Shown: positions 10,058 to 20,091, counted from the stretch's first letter. The stretch: DNA of 64,000 bases from Mammaliicoccus sciuri (GCF_002901825.1 NZ_PPQD01000030.1:250341-314340), one strand, 5' to 3'. The notes: generated by a model not told the origin, from the sequence alone. Numbers and translations: made by a program.

Positions 10058-13000
10058 GATTGTAATGCCTCCAATTCTTCTTCTTTAATTGATTTTAAGT
10101 TAACACTCACAAGTTTAGAAATGCCTGCTTCTTGCATTGTAACACCATATAAGCTATCCGCGTATGACATTGTGCCTTTTCTATGTGTAATGACGATAAA
10201 TTGAGTTTCTGATTTAAGTTGATCTAAATATTCTGCATATCTTATCACATTTTGTTCATCTAATGCAGCTTCAACTTCATCTAGTATTACAAAAGGCGCT
10301 GTACGTGCTTTTAATATTGCAAAGAGTAAACTGATTGCAGATAGCGCACGTTCCCCACCACTAAGTAGCGATAAGTATTGTCGATTCTTACCTGGAGGTT
10401 GTACGACAATTTCAACACCAGCATCTAAAATATCTTTATCTGTAAGTTGTAACTCAGCACGTCCACCATTGAAGAGTGATTTAAACACATTTCCAAAATG
10501 ATGATTCACTTCATCAAAGGTTTCTTTAAATCTAGTAGATACTTCGCCATCCATTTCTAATATGACTTGTTCTAATGTTTCTTTTGCTTCTAATAAATCT
10601 GTTCTTTGGTCACTTAAGAATGTATATCTTTCATTAACTTCTTTAAATTGTTCAATCGCATTTAAATTTACATGTCCAAGTTCATCTATAGACATTTTTG
10701 TTAATTTAACTGTTTTTCTTGCTTCTGAAATATCTTCTGGCATTTCATACAATGATTGTGCTTTTTCAAAAGTTAATTGATACGTTTCATTTAAGTGTGT
10801 CAATTGATGCTCAATCATAATATCTATTTTAGAGTGCTTACTCACCATATCTTGTAAGCCTGTTTCTAAACCAGAAATGCTTTGATGCATAGATTGCGTA
10901 TCGCGCTCAATTTGCTCAATTTCTTCTTGAATAGATTTATATTTATTTTGATTATCCATCATTTTCGTTTCTATTTCTTGCTTTTTATCTGTAAACAGTT
11001 GAATTTGACTTTCGACTTTTTCAAATTGACCACTACCCATATAATCATCGGAATTGATTAATTCAATTTGGTCATTAATCTTAGTTAACGTATGTTCATA
11101 TTCGTTTAAATCTTCTTTAAGTCGTTTCTTGTCTTGTTCTTTCAAACGATTTCGTTCTTTTTCAACTGCAAGATTTGAACGCTTTTCATTTAATGTATTT
11201 TGAATTGTTTTTTCACTATCTTTACTATGTGAAAGAGATGCATTTAATTGATTGATTTCGTTATCAATTTTCTCTATATCTTGTTTAATATTTACAAGTT
11301 TATTTTGCTTTTCTTGTAATGTTTCTTGACCTTTCACAAAGTTATAGCCATCATTCTTCTCAAATTCAAACGTTTCATTTTCGTCTTTTAATCGTTTTTC
11401 TTTAGCTAATACTGCATCTAATTGTAACGTTACTTCATGCTCTTTAGCTCTTAGTTCAGTACCTTTTTCTTGTGTTTCAGTTAAGGACTGTTCGATATTT
11501 TGAACTTCTTGTTTTAATGCTTTGACATTCTCTTCGATTTGAGTTGTTTGTTGCACAAAGTTCTGATACTTATCTTCAGTCGTTTTCAGTTCATCTTTTT
11601 GTGATAACAAACTTGCTTTCTTTTCTTTGCCACCACCGGTCATAGCACCACCAGGCGTAATCACATCACCTTCAAGTGTCACAATTCTATGCTTGAACTG
11701 AATTAACCTCGCAAGTTGATTGGCAGTTTCTAAATCTTTAGCAATAATTGTACTACCTAACAAATGCTCTACAATATTTCGATATTTCTCGTCATATTTA
11801 ACGCCTTCAGAAGCTACTGTAATGAAACCTTGTTGATCATTAATTTGCTCGATAACAGATTGTGGTATAAATCGTTTTTTAACCACATTCATTGGTAAGA
11901 ATGTAGCACGGCCTAGCTTTTTATCTTTTAAATATTTAATCGCTAATCGTGCATCTTTTTCTTCTTTTACAATGATATGTTGTAAAGAAGCACCTAGCGC
12001 TATTTCTATTGCTGTTGTTAATTTAGAGGGTGTATCGATAATTTCTGCAACTGCACCTTCTATACCATTGAGTGACTTTTCTTTCAGCACATGTTTCACA
12101 CCAGAATAAAATCCAGAGTATTCATCTTGCATACTCTTTAACGTATTAATACGCGTCTTCATTTGTTCTGTATAACGGTACGCTTGATACAGTTTTGACT
12201 CCGTATCTTTATATGCTTGTTCTTTACTTTTCAACAACTTATGATCAGATTTATATTTTTCAGTTGTTTCTTGAAGTTCTTTTTCAACAGATTGTAGCTT
12301 TTCGGTATAAGTCGATTTATCTTCCCAAACACGTTGAAGTTCTTCGTATACTTCTTTTTGTCTGCCATCTAATCTTGATTGTTTTTCTTGATGTGTTGCT
12401 AATTTGTCTTCTAAAAATCTAATATCATTATTAATGTCTGATTGTTCTGTCATGAGTTGATAATAACGATCTTTCAATTGTTCAATTTTCTCTTCAAATG
12501 TACCTTCTTGATTCGATAATTGACCTTCAAGTCCATTAATTTCTTGCACTAATGCTTGATATCTATCTTTAAATTCTTTCAATTCCACATCTATTTCTTT
12601 AATTTGTTCCGTAATTTTGTTAATTCTCATTTGAGAAGCTTGCTTTTCTTCTTCTAGTCTTTCATTTGTCGCATCACTATTTTTTTGACGTTCTTTTAAG
12701 ACTTCTAATTGACCAGTAAATCTTTCTAATGATTCAGTCGCTTCAACTAATGCCTTGTTATCATTTTGAATTTGATAAGAAATCTGATCTCTCGATTTTT
12801 TCTTTTCATTTAATTCAAATGTCATAGCGTCTAATTCATTTGTTTTTTGTTCTTTTTGATATTGAAAATGCTCGATCTCTTGTTCAAGCTTTTTAAAATC
12901 TTTATTTAAACTTTCAATATCATATACCGTTACAGTAATATCACTCTTTTTCATTTCTTCTTTTAAAGCAATATACTCTTCAGCAATCGCAGCTTCTTCT

Positions 13001-13620
13001 CTTAGAGGCTCAACTCTTGCCTCTAAATCGAATACAATGTCTTCAACACGATTTAAATTTTGTTCTGTTTCGTCTAATTTTTGTGTCGCTTCTTTTTTAC
13101 GTTTTTTATATTTTAATATGCCAGCTGCTTCTTCTATGAGATATCTTCTATCACTAGGTTTAGCATTTAATACTTCATCAACTTTACCTTGAGAAATAAT
13201 ACTAAAAGCTTCTTTACCAAGACCTGAATCTAAAAATAGATCTAGGACTGATTTTAAGCGTGTTCGTTCTTTATTTAAATAATATTCACTGTCACCATTT
13301 CTATATAAGCGGCGTTCAACTGTTATTGTATCTTCATCTATATTTAATTTTCTTGAATGATTATCCAATGTTAATTTTACTTCTGCATATTGGCACTTTT
13401 TACGTTCTTTCGACCCATTAAAGATGACATCTTCCATCTTAGATCCACGTAAACTTTTTGCTGATTGCTCACCGAGAACCCATTTTATAGCATCCGTAAT
13501 ATTACTTTTACCACTACCGTTTGGGCCTACAATAGCTGTCACACCATTATCAAAGTCTACATGTGTATGTTCAGCAAAAGATTTAAATCCATATGCATCT
13601 ATTGATTTTAAATAAACCAT
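10054..13620 (-). CDS. smc: Chromosome partition protein SMC
   Basis: 1188 aa, the usual SMC length. Walker A GPNGSGKSN near residues 32-40, two long coiled coils (about 170-500 and 680-1000), a hinge around 510-660 (GAVAEIIDTPSKLTTAIEIA), and C-terminal signature LSGGERALSAI with Walker B FVILDEVEAALDEQN. It forms the condensin complex with ScpA/ScpB and organises and segregates the chromosome. It lies 10 bases from rnc and overlaps ftsY. Confidence 0.98.
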   Translation of the reverse strand: MVYLKSIDAYGFKSFAEHTHVDFDNGVTAIVGPNGSGKSNITDAIKWVLGEQSAKSLRGSKMEDVIFNGSKERKKCQYAEVKLTLDNHSRKLNIDEDTITVERRLYRNGDSEYYLNKERTRLKSVLDLFLDSGLGKEAFSIISQGKVDEVLNAKPSDRRYLIEEAAGILKYKKRKKEATQKLDETEQNLNRVEDIVFDLEARVEPLREEAAIAEEYIALKEEMKKSDITVTVYDIESLNKDFKKLEQEIEHFQYQKEQKTNELDAMTFELNEKKKSRDQISYQIQNDNKALVEATESLERFTGQLEVLKERQKNSDATNERLEEEKQASQMRINKITEQIKEIDVELKEFKDRYQALVQEINGLEGQLSNQEGTFEEKIEQLKDRYYQLMTEQSDINNDIRFLEDKLATHQEKQSRLDGRQKEVYEELQRVWEDKSTYTEKLQSVEKELQETTEKYKSDHKLLKSKEQAYKDTESKLYQAYRYTEQMKTRINTLKSMQDEYSGFYSGVKHVLKEKSLNGIEGAVAEIIDTPSKLTTAIEIALGASLQHIIVKEEKDARLAIKYLKDKKLGRATFLPMNVVKKRFIPQSVIEQINDQQGFITVASEGVKYDEKYRNIVEHLLGSTIIAKDLETANQLARLIQFKHRIVTLEGDVITPGGAMTGGGKEKKASLLSQKDELKTTEDKYQNFVQQTTQIEENVKALKQEVQNIEQSLTETQEKGTELRAKEHEVTLQLDAVLAKEKRLKDENETFEFEKNDGYNFVKGQETLQEKQNKLVNIKQDIEKIDNEINQLNASLSHSKDSEKTIQNTLNEKRSNLAVEKERNRLKEQDKKRLKEDLNEYEHTLTKINDQIELINSDDYMGSGQFEKVESQIQLFTDKKQEIETKMMDNQNKYKSIQEEIEQIERDTQSMHQSISGLETGLQDMVSKHSKIDIMIEHQLTHLNETYQLTFEKAQSLYEMPEDISEARKTVKLTKMSIDELGHVNLNAIEQFKEVNERYTFLSDQRTDLLEAKETLEQVILEMDGEVSTRFKETFDEVNHHFGNVFKSLFNGGRAELQLTDKDILDAGVEIVVQPPGKNRQYLSLLSGGERALSAISLLFAILKARTAPFVILDEVEAALDEQNVIRYAEYLDQLKSETQFIVITHRKGTMSYADSLYGVTMQEAGISKLVSVNLKSIKEEELEALQS

Positions 13621-13630
13621 AAACTACCCC

Positions 13631-14350
13631 TTATTGACCATTATTCAACGCTTTTTTAGCAGCATTTTGTTCTGATTCTTTTTTCGTTCTACCTTTTCCT
13701 GTTTCTAAAGGTTTGCCATTTAATAGTACTTCAGAAGTAAACATCTTGTGATGTGCTGGACCACTTTCATCTAATAAATGATACGTAATATTACCTTTAT
13801 TATGACGATGCATATATTCCTGCAATTCTGTTTTATAATCACGATTTGCAGTATAATTTTCATCAACGACATGTGGAAATACAACTTTTTCTAAAAATTG
13901 CTCTACAATTTCAAGTCCTTTATCTAAATACAAAGCACCAATAAATGATTCGAATGCATCGGCGATTAATGATGGACGTTCACGACCACCTGTTTTTTCT
14001 TCACCTTTACCAAGTAAAAGTAATTCGTTCATATTTAAACTCATTGCAAATGTTACAAGTGATGGTTCACATACAATTGATGCGCGCAGTTTAGTGAGCT
14101 TACCTTCTGGAAGTAATGGAAATTTCTTAAATAAAAACTGTGACACCGTCAATTCTAACACCGCGTCTCCTAAGAATTCTAAACGTTCATTATGACTTAA
14201 TTTATCTAATTTAAAGTCATTAATAAAACTTGAATGCGAGAATGCTTGAACATAAATATCATATTGTTCAAATTCGATATCTATTTCTTTCATAAACGCA
14301 TCGAATTGAGCTTTAAATTGTGCTATGATTTGTGCTTTATTTTTAACCAT
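13631..14350 (-). CDS. rnc: Ribonuclease III
   Basis: 239 aa. Endonuclease for double-stranded RNA (rRNA precursors, antisense duplexes). The catalytic signature [14 protein letters not shown] lies near 54-67, a second acidic cluster [16 protein letters not shown] near 126-141, and a C-terminal dsRNA-binding domain at about 165-237. First gene of rnc-smc-ftsY-ylxM-ffh. In S. aureus acpP is directly upstream; here an accessory insert of about 1.5 kb separates them. Confidence 0.97.
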   Translation of the reverse strand: MVKNKAQIIAQFKAQFDAFMKEIDIEFEQYDIYVQAFSHSSFINDFKLDKLSHNERLEFLGDAVLELTVSQFLFKKFPLLPEGKLTKLRASIVCEPSLVTFAMSLNMNELLLLGKGEEKTGGRERPSLIADAFESFIGALYLDKGLEIVEQFLEKVVFPHVVDENYTANRDYKTELQEYMHRHNKGNITYHLLDESGPAHHKMFTSEVLLNGKPLETGKGRTKKESEQNAAKKALNNGQ

Positions 14351-14455
14351 GCCTGTCCTCCCTAATATTATGTTTCCTATCTATTTTACGTTATATTTCA
14401 TAAAAAAAAAAGAATATTATCATAAACGACAATATCCATTGACACAATATATAAA

Positions 14456-14485
14456 ACGTCTGAACAAATTGCATTGTTCAGACGT
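14456..14485 (-). terminator. Terminator of the CHAP-domain gene
   Basis: Perfect 12-bp arms ACGTCTGAACAA / TTGTTCAGACGT around a six-base loop, followed by a T/A-rich run on the minus strand. Confidence 0.75.
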
Positions 14486-14517
14486 CTATTTCACTTTGTG
14501 TAATCATCATTGATTGC

Positions 14518-15141
14518 TTAATTTGGTCTTATAAACCACATTTCAGTTTCATAATCATGCGTGATACGTTGTGCAACTTCTGTCTTGTCAGCGCCGCCAC
14601 CATACCAGTTTTGATCTAAACTTGTAAATTGCATCACATTGCCGTCCGCATTACCGTTTAACACAATCGCTGTATGTCCGGCACCTGATCCGAAATCTTC
14701 ATTAAATACAACAACGTCTCCAGGTTGTGCTACAAATGATGGTGTATTTTTGTACACTGTTGCTTCACCACTAAAATTATTAGCAGTTGGAATATCTTTT
14801 GCATAATCACCGTGTAAACCGTGACCATATAAATAATTCCAATAATAATTCACTAAATCAAAACATTGCCAACCGTAGTAGCCATCAAAATCCCAACCCT
14901 TGCCTTCCAATGAATAAACATAATTCATGGCAGCCGTTGAAGATTTCGCAACTTCTTTTTGGACCTTGCTCGATTTCTTATCATAATCTCTATGTTCAAC
15001 CTCTACGTTCTGTATCTTAGGTGTCTTATCTTTAGATGTATCACTACCGCCGCCATCTTTAGCGTCAGCATGCAAATTCAAATTCAATGCAGTCAAGCTC
15101 GTAAATGCAATTGCTACCAATAATTTGCTTTTAATCTTCAT
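14518..15141 (-). CDS. Secreted CHAP-domain peptidoglycan hydrolase, phage-endolysin-like
   Basis: 207 aa from the start [13 protein letters not shown], set by AGGGGG 5 bases upstream (a longer frame reaches 15204). A signal peptide ends near AHA-type residues (LNLHADA, about 23-29). A charged linker is followed by a CHAP domain: catalytic Cys in [12 protein letters not shown], His in GAGHTAIVL, and the closing MWFIRPN. The segment [17 protein letters not shown] and the ending resemble staphylococcal phage endolysins and LytN more than SsaA proteins (family knowledge). No SH3b, LysM or amidase domain is attached. Predicted to cleave stem or bridge peptides outside the cell. It lies in the rnc-acpP insert with its own terminator. 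Confidence 0.8.
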   Translation of the reverse strand: MKIKSKLLVAIAFTSLTALNLNLHADAKDGGGSDTSKDKTPKIQNVEVEHRDYDKKSSKVQKEVAKSSTAAMNYVYSLEGKGWDFDGYYGWQCFDLVNYYWNYLYGHGLHGDYAKDIPTANNFSGEATVYKNTPSFVAQPGDVVVFNEDFGSGAGHTAIVLNGNADGNVMQFTSLDQNWYGGGADKTEVAQRITHDYETEMWFIRPN

Positions 15142-15251
15142 ACATCCCCCTAATAAATATGTATTATATATATTCATAAATAATATATTAAAACATTTTA
15201 TCATATATAAAGTATACTGGATAGGTTATAAAGATTAAGTATTGATTACAA

Positions 15252-15281
15252 AAAGACCACTAAAAGTATATAATGGCCTTT
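15252..15281 (-). terminator. Terminator of the 76-aa gene transcript
   Basis: Minus strand AAAGGCCA pairs with TGGTCTTT (one G-U pair) and is followed by TTTTT. It lies 100 bases past the 76-aa gene and before the CHAP gene. Confidence 0.6.
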
Positions 15282-15382
15282 ACTATGAACATCATTTACC
15301 GAACTAACAAATCCATTTAAATAACTGAAACTTAAATCAGATCCATTATTGGATATAACTTAAATATCGTCATTTACGCTTA

Positions 15383-15613
15383 TTATTTTTCGTTACCACG
15401 TTTAAAGTTACCAGTAGCTTTTGCTAATAAAAGTTGAACTTCAAATTCATCATAATCTACATCTTCCATTCTACCAATTAATTGCTCTGCTTTATAATTT
15501 TTTAAAATAGTTACTGGCTTACCAAAATAAAAAATTCTTATCGTTTTCTTTTTAGTAATATTAAACGTAAATGGCTGTTCTTCTAACTTATTACGATTAT
15601 CAATATTCTTCAT
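15383..15613 (-). CDS. Unrecognised 76-aa protein behind a leader-peptide hairpin
   Basis: 76 aa, no signal peptide or membrane helix, mixed beta/alpha character with a basic first half (KKKTIRIFYFGKPV), an acidic middle (MEDVDYDEFEVQLL) and the ending LLLAKATGNFKRGNEK. I do not recognise a domain. It looks like a genuine gene: TAGGAG stands 9 bases before the ATG, and it has an upstream promoter and downstream terminator. The ribosome binding site sits in the 3' arm of a 12-bp hairpin, preceded by an 18-codon ORF, so expression is probably controlled at translation. Confidence 0.7.
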   Translation of the reverse strand: MKNIDNRNKLEEQPFTFNITKKKTIRIFYFGKPVTILKNYKAEQLIGRMEDVDYDEFEVQLLLAKATGNFKRGNEK

Positions 15614-15622
15614 ATTTATGCG

Positions 15623-15664
15623 CTCCTATATCAATCGTTTTTTTAATTTTGATTGAGATATAGG
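15623..15664 (-). promoter_or_regulatory. Hairpin that sequesters the ribosome binding site of the 76-aa gene
   Basis: On the minus strand CCTATATCTCAATC (15664-15651) pairs with GATTGATATAGG (15636-15625), with a two-base bulge and a 14-base A-rich loop. The 3' arm contains the UAGG of the UAGGAG ribosome binding site (15628-15623). There is no U-tract after it, so it does not look like a terminator. Confidence 0.6.
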
Positions 15665-15672
15665 TATTATCT

Positions 15673-15729
15673 TTATTTTCTTGAATCCTCTATATCCCAT
15701 GTTGATGCGAAATCATTAAAAACTTTCAT
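15673..15729 (-). CDS. Putative 18-aa leader peptide
   Basis: MKVFNDFASTWDIEDSRK followed by TAA. AGGGGG lies about 8 bases upstream of the ATG, a strong ribosome binding site. The stop codon is 8 bases before the hairpin that hides the next gene's ribosome binding site, the geometry of translational attenuation leaders such as those of erm and cat genes. There is no strong bias to a single amino acid. Function is inferred. Confidence 0.5.
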   Translation of the reverse strand: MKVFNDFASTWDIEDSRK

Positions 15730-15759
15730 CAAATCGCCCCCTACTCTTTATTAAAATTC

Positions 15760-15787
15760 ATTATAACACTTGTTGAGAAAACAAAAA
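15760..15787 (-). promoter_or_regulatory. Promoter of the leader peptide / 76-aa unit
   Basis: Minus strand -10 TATAAT (15760-15765), 16-bp spacer, poor -35 TTTTTG (15782-15787). The start site would be about 25 bases before the leader ATG. Confidence 0.5.
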
Positions 15788-15890
15788 TGCCCCACCAATT
15801 AAGGTCGTAATATTTTTACTTTGTCTTATCATATATAAAATCTCCAATAATTTTAGAAGATTAGCTCTTTTTCATTTTTACATAATAATA

Positions 15891-15922
15891 AAAAGCCCGT
15901 AACCATTAGTATACGGGCTTTT
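15891..15922 (-). terminator. acpP terminator
   Basis: AAAAGCCCGTA (15891-15901) and TACGGGCTTTT (15912-15922) form a GC-rich 11-bp stem directly after acpP. This ends the fapR-plsX-fabD-fabG-acpP cluster. Confidence 0.85.
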
Positions 15923-15932
15923 GTAATATGAA

Positions 15933-16166
15933 TTATTTTTCTAATGATTCAATATATTTTACAGCGTCACCAACTGTGTTGATTTTTTCTGCTTCCTCAT
16001 CAGGGATTTCCATATCAAATTCATCTTCTAATTCCATTACTAATTCAGCGATATCTAAAGAATCAGCACCTAAATCATCTTTAAATGAAGCTTCAGGCGT
16101 TACTTTTTCAGCGTCTACACCTAGACGATCTACAATAATGTCTTTAACTTTGTCGAAACTTGCCAT
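15933..16166 (-). CDS. acpP: Acyl carrier protein
   Basis: 77 aa. The phosphopantetheine attachment serine is in the invariant DSLDIAEL motif ([18 protein letters not shown]). It carries growing acyl chains for fatty acid synthesis and donates to PlsX. The ATG at 16166 is 8 bases after AGGAGG; an ATG three codons earlier is only 3 bases from it, so the shorter form is chosen. 87 bases separate it from fabG. Confidence 0.97.
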   Translation of the reverse strand: MASFDKVKDIIVDRLGVDAEKVTPEASFKDDLGADSLDIAELVMELEDEFDMEIPDEEAEKINTVGDAVKYIESLEK

Positions 16167-16253
16167 TCCATTCACCTCCTTTAAATGATTTAAATCTTAT
16201 ATAATAAGAAATGCAATTTCTCTTACTATCCTATTCTACTATAAAAGTAGCTT

Positions 16254-16991
16254 TTATTGCATATACATTCCGCCATTAACGTGAATTGTTTGGCCAGTAA
16301 TATAGCTTGCTTTATCACTTGCAAGAAATGCTACTGTATGTGCAATATCACTATCTTCTCCAAATCGTGCAAGTGGAATTTGTGACTTCATTTGTTCTTT
16401 TAATTCATCAGATAATTGATCTGTCATATCTGATACGATAAATCCTGGTGCAACTGCATTACAAGTAATGCCTCTAGATGCTAATTCTCTAGCAAATGTT
16501 CTTGTCATACCTTCAACACCTGATTTAGTTGCTACATAGTTCACTTGTCCTGCGTTTCCTAGTGAACCTACAACACTTGATAAGTTAATGATGCGACCAG
16601 ATTTTTGTTTTAACATAGGTCTAGTTACTGCTTGAACACAGTTAAATACACCTTTTAAGTTTGTATTGATCACGTCATCCCATTCGTCTTGTTTCATACG
16701 CATCAATAAATTATCTCTTGTAATACCTGCATTATTGACTAATACATCAATAGTACCAAATTGAGATGTTGTTTCTTTAATCATAGCTTTTACTTCATCT
16801 TGCTCACTTACGTTTGCTTGAAATGCAAATGATTCTACACCAAATGATTTAATTTCAGAAACGACTTCTTCTGCTTTTTCTTTATTTCCTGCATAGTTCA
16901 CAACTACATTGTAACCTTCTTTACCAAGTTCTAATGCAATTTTACGACCAATACCTCTAGAAGCACCTGTAACGATAGCTGTTTTTGTCAT
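16254..16991 (-). CDS. fabG: 3-oxoacyl-[ACP] reductase FabG
   Basis: 245 aa short-chain dehydrogenase. NADPH motif [12 protein letters not shown] near 8-19, NNAGITRDN, catalytic Ser/Tyr/Lys in [22 protein letters not shown] near 137-158. It reduces 3-ketoacyl-ACP in each elongation round. Its start overlaps the fabD stop by one base. Confidence 0.97.
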   Translation of the reverse strand: MTKTAIVTGASRGIGRKIALELGKEGYNVVVNYAGNKEKAEEVVSEIKSFGVESFAFQANVSEQDEVKAMIKETTSQFGTIDVLVNNAGITRDNLLMRMKQDEWDDVINTNLKGVFNCVQAVTRPMLKQKSGRIINLSSVVGSLGNAGQVNYVATKSGVEGMTRTFARELASRGITCNAVAPGFIVSDMTDQLSDELKEQMKSQIPLARFGEDSDIAHTVAFLASDKASYITGQTIHVNGGMYMQ

Positions 16992-17911
16992 TATTCATTC
17001 CATCCTTTAATATCATCAATTGTTTGAATTGATGTTATTTTAACATCACGACTAATTTTTTTAACTAACCCAGATAATACTTTGTTAGGACCGACTTCGA
17101 TAAAGTGATCTACACCTTGATCAATTAAATACTCAACAGATTGACTGAATTCAACTGGTGAGAATAATTGTTTAACCATGTTCGCTTTAATAACTTCATG
17201 ATCTGTTTCAGGTTTAGCATATACATTTTGTACAATTGGGTGTTCAGCATCTTTCCACTCAAATTGATTAATGTAGTTTTCAAAATCATCTGCTATAGTT
17301 TTCATCATTGAAGAATGAAATGGACCTGAAACTTTTAATGGCATAACACGTTTAGCACCAAGTGTTTTACCTTCAGCTGCAAGTTTATCAATGAGTTCTG
17401 CATGACCAGATACAACGATTTGACCTGGACAATTGATGTTTGCTGGTTCAATAAGTTTGTCCTCTGTTGATAATTGTTCACAGATTTCTCTCACTTTTTC
17501 AATGTCTAAACCTAATACCGCAGCCATAGAACCTACACCTTGTGGAAAAGCTTCAGACATTAATGTACCACGTTTATGTACGATTTGAACGGCATCTTCA
17601 AACTTTAATACACCTTCTGATACTAATGCTGAATATTCACCTAAACTATGTCCTAATGCGTAGTCATAATTTAAATCTTTTAAAGCATTCATTAAAGCTG
17701 AACTATGCGTTAACAATGCTGGTTGTGTATATTCAGTTAATCCAAGAATTTCTTCTGGATCTTTAAACATAATTTCAAGTAAATCAAATGATAAAGATTC
17801 ATTTGCTCTTTCTAGAATTGATGTTGCATTAATTTCTTCTTGATATAAATCTTCTGCCATTCCTACTTTTTGTGACCCTTGACCAGGGAACATGATTGCA
17901 ACTTTACTCAT
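16991..17911 (-). CDS. fabD: Malonyl-CoA:ACP transacylase FabD
   Basis: 306 aa. [17 protein letters not shown] at the N-terminus and the nucleophile motif [10 protein letters not shown] near 89-98; His in [11 protein letters not shown]. Loads malonyl onto ACP for chain elongation. Overlaps plsX by 8 bases, showing coupling within the fap regulon cluster. Confidence 0.97.
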   Translation of the reverse strand: MSKVAIMFPGQGSQKVGMAEDLYQEEINATSILERANESLSFDLLEIMFKDPEEILGLTEYTQPALLTHSSALMNALKDLNYDYALGHSLGEYSALVSEGVLKFEDAVQIVHKRGTLMSEAFPQGVGSMAAVLGLDIEKVREICEQLSTEDKLIEPANINCPGQIVVSGHAELIDKLAAEGKTLGAKRVMPLKVSGPFHSSMMKTIADDFENYINQFEWKDAEHPIVQNVYAKPETDHEVIKANMVKQLFSPVEFSQSVEYLIDQGVDHFIEVGPNKVLSGLVKKISRDVKITSIQTIDDIKGWNE

Positions 17912-18890
17912 TTATTTCACCTACTGCTTTCTTCATTTTATCTACTATTTTAGTATCTGCAGCTAGCTTAGCTTGTTTAATTGCATTATAGAATGCACGT
18001 TGATCTGATGATCCGTGTGCCTTAACAACAACACCATTTAATCCTAATAGGACTGAACCACCGTATTCTGCATAGTCCATTTTATTGCTAATCTTTTTAA
18101 TATCTTTTTTCAAAGTAAGTGCAGCAAGTTTATTTTTAGTTGAAGCAGTCATCGCTTCTTTTAACATTTTAAATATACCTGTCGCTGTTCCTTCGATTGT
18201 TTTTAACACCATGTTACCGTTATAACCATCTGATACAACGACATCACATGCATCTAACAATAAAGATTTTGCTTCAACATTTCCAATAAAGTTATCAAAT
18301 TGTTCTTCTTTAAGTAATTGATAAGTCTTTTTCGTTAAAGCATTACCTTTTGATTCTTCAGTACCAATATTCAAAAGTGCTAATGAAGGTTTTTCAATAC
18401 TTCTAATTTGTTTGGCATAAATTTCACCCATTTTAGCATATTGCACAAGATGTTCAGGTTTAGCATCTGAGTTTGCACCAATATCTAAAAATACAAATCC
18501 TTTACCTGTCACTGTCGGGAAAGTCGCAACTAATGCGGGTCTTTCAATACCTTTTATTCTGCCGACAATAAATAAACCACTACTCATTAGCGCACCAGTA
18601 TTACCAGCTGATACACATGCTTCAGCTTTACCTTCTTTAACAGCATTTGCCATTAAAACCATTGAAGCATTTTTCTTTTTCTTAATTGATCTAACAGGTT
18701 CGTCATCCATTGTTATCTTTTCATCAGTATGATAAAAGGTGATACGTTCATGTTTGTAATCAAATTGTTTTTCATCACCATATAACAAAATCTCTAAATC
18801 TGGAAAATCATTAACTGCTTGTTTAACCGCTTCTATTACGATACCTGGCGCGTCATCTCCGCCCATCATATCTATCGCAATCTTAACCAT
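17904..18890 (-). CDS. plsX: Phosphate acyltransferase PlsX
   Basis: 328 aa from the start [16 protein letters not shown] (a longer frame to 18968 runs into fapR coding sequence and is rejected). It converts acyl-ACP to acyl phosphate for PlsY, the first step of Gram-positive phospholipid synthesis. Acyl phosphate is also the product of FakA, encoded 7 kb away. The start overlaps fapR by 8 bases. Confidence 0.96.
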   Translation of the reverse strand: MVKIAIDMMGGDDAPGIVIEAVKQAVNDFPDLEILLYGDEKQFDYKHERITFYHTDEKITMDDEPVRSIKKKKNASMVLMANAVKEGKAEACVSAGNTGALMSSGLFIVGRIKGIERPALVATFPTVTGKGFVFLDIGANSDAKPEHLVQYAKMGEIYAKQIRSIEKPSLALLNIGTEESKGNALTKKTYQLLKEEQFDNFIGNVEAKSLLLDACDVVVSDGYNGNMVLKTIEGTATGIFKMLKEAMTASTKNKLAALTLKKDIKKISNKMDYAEYGGSVLLGLNGVVVKAHGSSDQRAFYNAIKQAKLAADTKIVDKMKKAVGEINE

Positions 18891-19467
18891 TATTTTCACC
18901 CTCGCTCGAATAATACATTTCAAATTGTCCTTGGAAAACAGTTTCTCCATGAACAGTGCTTGTGACATCTACTTTAGCTATATGTTTCGATTTATGAATC
19001 ACAGTAGCTTTAGCAATGACTCTTTCATTTAGTTTTACTGATTTTTTGAATTGAACATTACTTTTAGTTGTTAATGCTAATTCATCATTAATCAATGCTA
19101 CACATAATGAGTTAGCTTGGGCAAATAAATAGTGTCCTCTAGCAATACCGTTACGTGTAAAAACATGTTCTTCCTTAATATCTATAATAGATATTGCTGA
19201 TTTATCTAGTTCAATATCTATAATTTCCCCAATGACATCTTCAATGGGTAATGATTTAATTTCATCATGATTTTGTGTTGCTACATCTTTGATGCGGCGT
19301 CTTAATTCTGGAATACCTAGCTCCATTCTATCCAGTCTAATAGTTTGGATGCTTACTTTAAAATATTCACTTAAAGTTTCGTCAGTTATGAAAGGTTCAG
19401 CTTTCAAACGATTTGTTAATTCCCTCTGGCGATCTGCTTTTGATAATTTCATTTCATCCAAATCCAT
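18883..19467 (-). CDS. fapR: Malonyl-CoA-responsive lipid regulator FapR
   Basis: 194 aa. N-terminal DeoR-like helix-turn-helix ([22 protein letters not shown], about 26-47 in two parts) and a hot-dog effector domain ([19 protein letters not shown]) that binds malonyl-CoA. It represses fab and pls genes and releases DNA when malonyl-CoA rises. It heads the cluster it controls. Start is uncertain: the ATG at 19467 has a weak ribosome binding site and an internal ATG five codons later is an alternative. In S. aureus recG is directly upstream; here srtA and a repeat island intervene. Confidence 0.95.
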   Translation of the reverse strand: MDLDEMKLSKADRQRELTNRLKAEPFITDETLSEYFKVSIQTIRLDRMELGIPELRRRIKDVATQNHDEIKSLPIEDVIGEIIDIELDKSAISIIDIKEEHVFTRNGIARGHYLFAQANSLCVALINDELALTTKSNVQFKKSVKLNERVIAKATVIHKSKHIAKVDVTSTVHGETVFQGQFEMYYSSEGENNG

Positions 19468-19491
19468 TCTATTATGTACTTATAGCTAAAA

Positions 19492-19507
19492 TTAGCACCT
19501 GCTATCA
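19492..19507. promoter_or_regulatory. Candidate FapR operator upstream of fapR
   Basis: Plus strand TTAGCACCTGCTATCA resembles the TTAGTACC-type FapR box. It lies 25-40 bases upstream of fapR and just downstream of a possible -10 (TAGTAT with TTGAGT as -35, 18-bp spacer), which would allow autorepression. Consensus recalled from memory. Confidence 0.4.
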
Positions 19508-19620
19508 TGACCTACCTTACTTATACTAACACGGGTATAACAATATACTCAACAAATTATACAATAAAAAAGAACGAAATTTACAAATTTGGTCATAAGA
19601 CTTACATAATAAGATGTAAA

Positions 19621-19722
19621 GACTAGGTGGAATGAGTGAAATTGGGGAGGTTGGGATTGTTTAGGTGTTGGAGTTGGGGGAGATTAGACCTTGGATTCGA
19701 GGGGATTGGATTGGAGAAACTC
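19621..19722. other. G-rich left arm of the repeat island
   Basis: The plus strand is strikingly G-rich and nearly free of C, with GGTGTTGGAG and GGATTCGAG (19693-19701). The C-rich segment at 20176-20305 carries the inverse of both motifs in the matching order, so the two segments form an imperfect inverted repeat around the 41-bp array. No coding potential seen. Confidence 0.6.
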
Positions 19723-20091
19723 ATGGCTTAATGCAGGACTTATGCCATGACTTGATTAATCTCTTAGCTTTATTAAGAAGTTAAGCTACGACTTGAACTA
19801 TCTCTTGGCTTTATTAGGAAGTTAAGCTACGACTTGGTCGATTTCTTGGCTTTATGTAGGACTTAAGCCATGACTTGATTAATCTCTTAGCTTTATTAGG
19901 AAGTTAAGCTACGACTTGAACTATCTCTTGGCTTTATTAAGAAGTTAAGCTACGACTTGAACTATCTCTTGGCTTTATTAAGAAGTTAAGCTACAACTTG
20001 GTCGATTTCTTGGCTTTATGTAGGACTTAAGCCATGACTTGATTAATCTCTTAGCTTTATTAGGAAGTTAAGCTACGACTTGGTCGATTTT
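19723..20091. repeat. Nine tandem 41-bp hairpin repeats
   Basis: Nine contiguous units of exactly 41 bp (9 x 41 = 369), starting at 19723, 19764, 19805, 19846, 19887, 19928, 19969, 20010 and 20051. Units fall into about three types: type A (units 1, 4, 8; GTAGGACTTAAGCCATGAC core), type B (2, 5, 9; TTAGCTT...AAGCTA) and type C (3, 6, 7; TTGGCTT...AAGCTA), giving the order A B C A B C C A B. Each unit has a 6-bp inverted repeat around a loop of about 12 bases. The stems co-vary: TAGCTT/AAGCTA, TGGCTT/AAGCCA, TGGCTT/AAGCTA (G-U on the plus-strand RNA) and CATGGC/GCCATG in the first unit. No spacers, so not CRISPR. Confidence 0.9.

Noticed and set aside
14351-15932. Prophage remnant around the CHAP gene
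   Set aside because: No holin, integrase, structural gene or attachment-site repeat; only one lysin-like domain.
19723-20091. CRISPR array
   Set aside because: Units are contiguous 41-mers with no unique spacers, units vary internally, and no cas genes are nearby.
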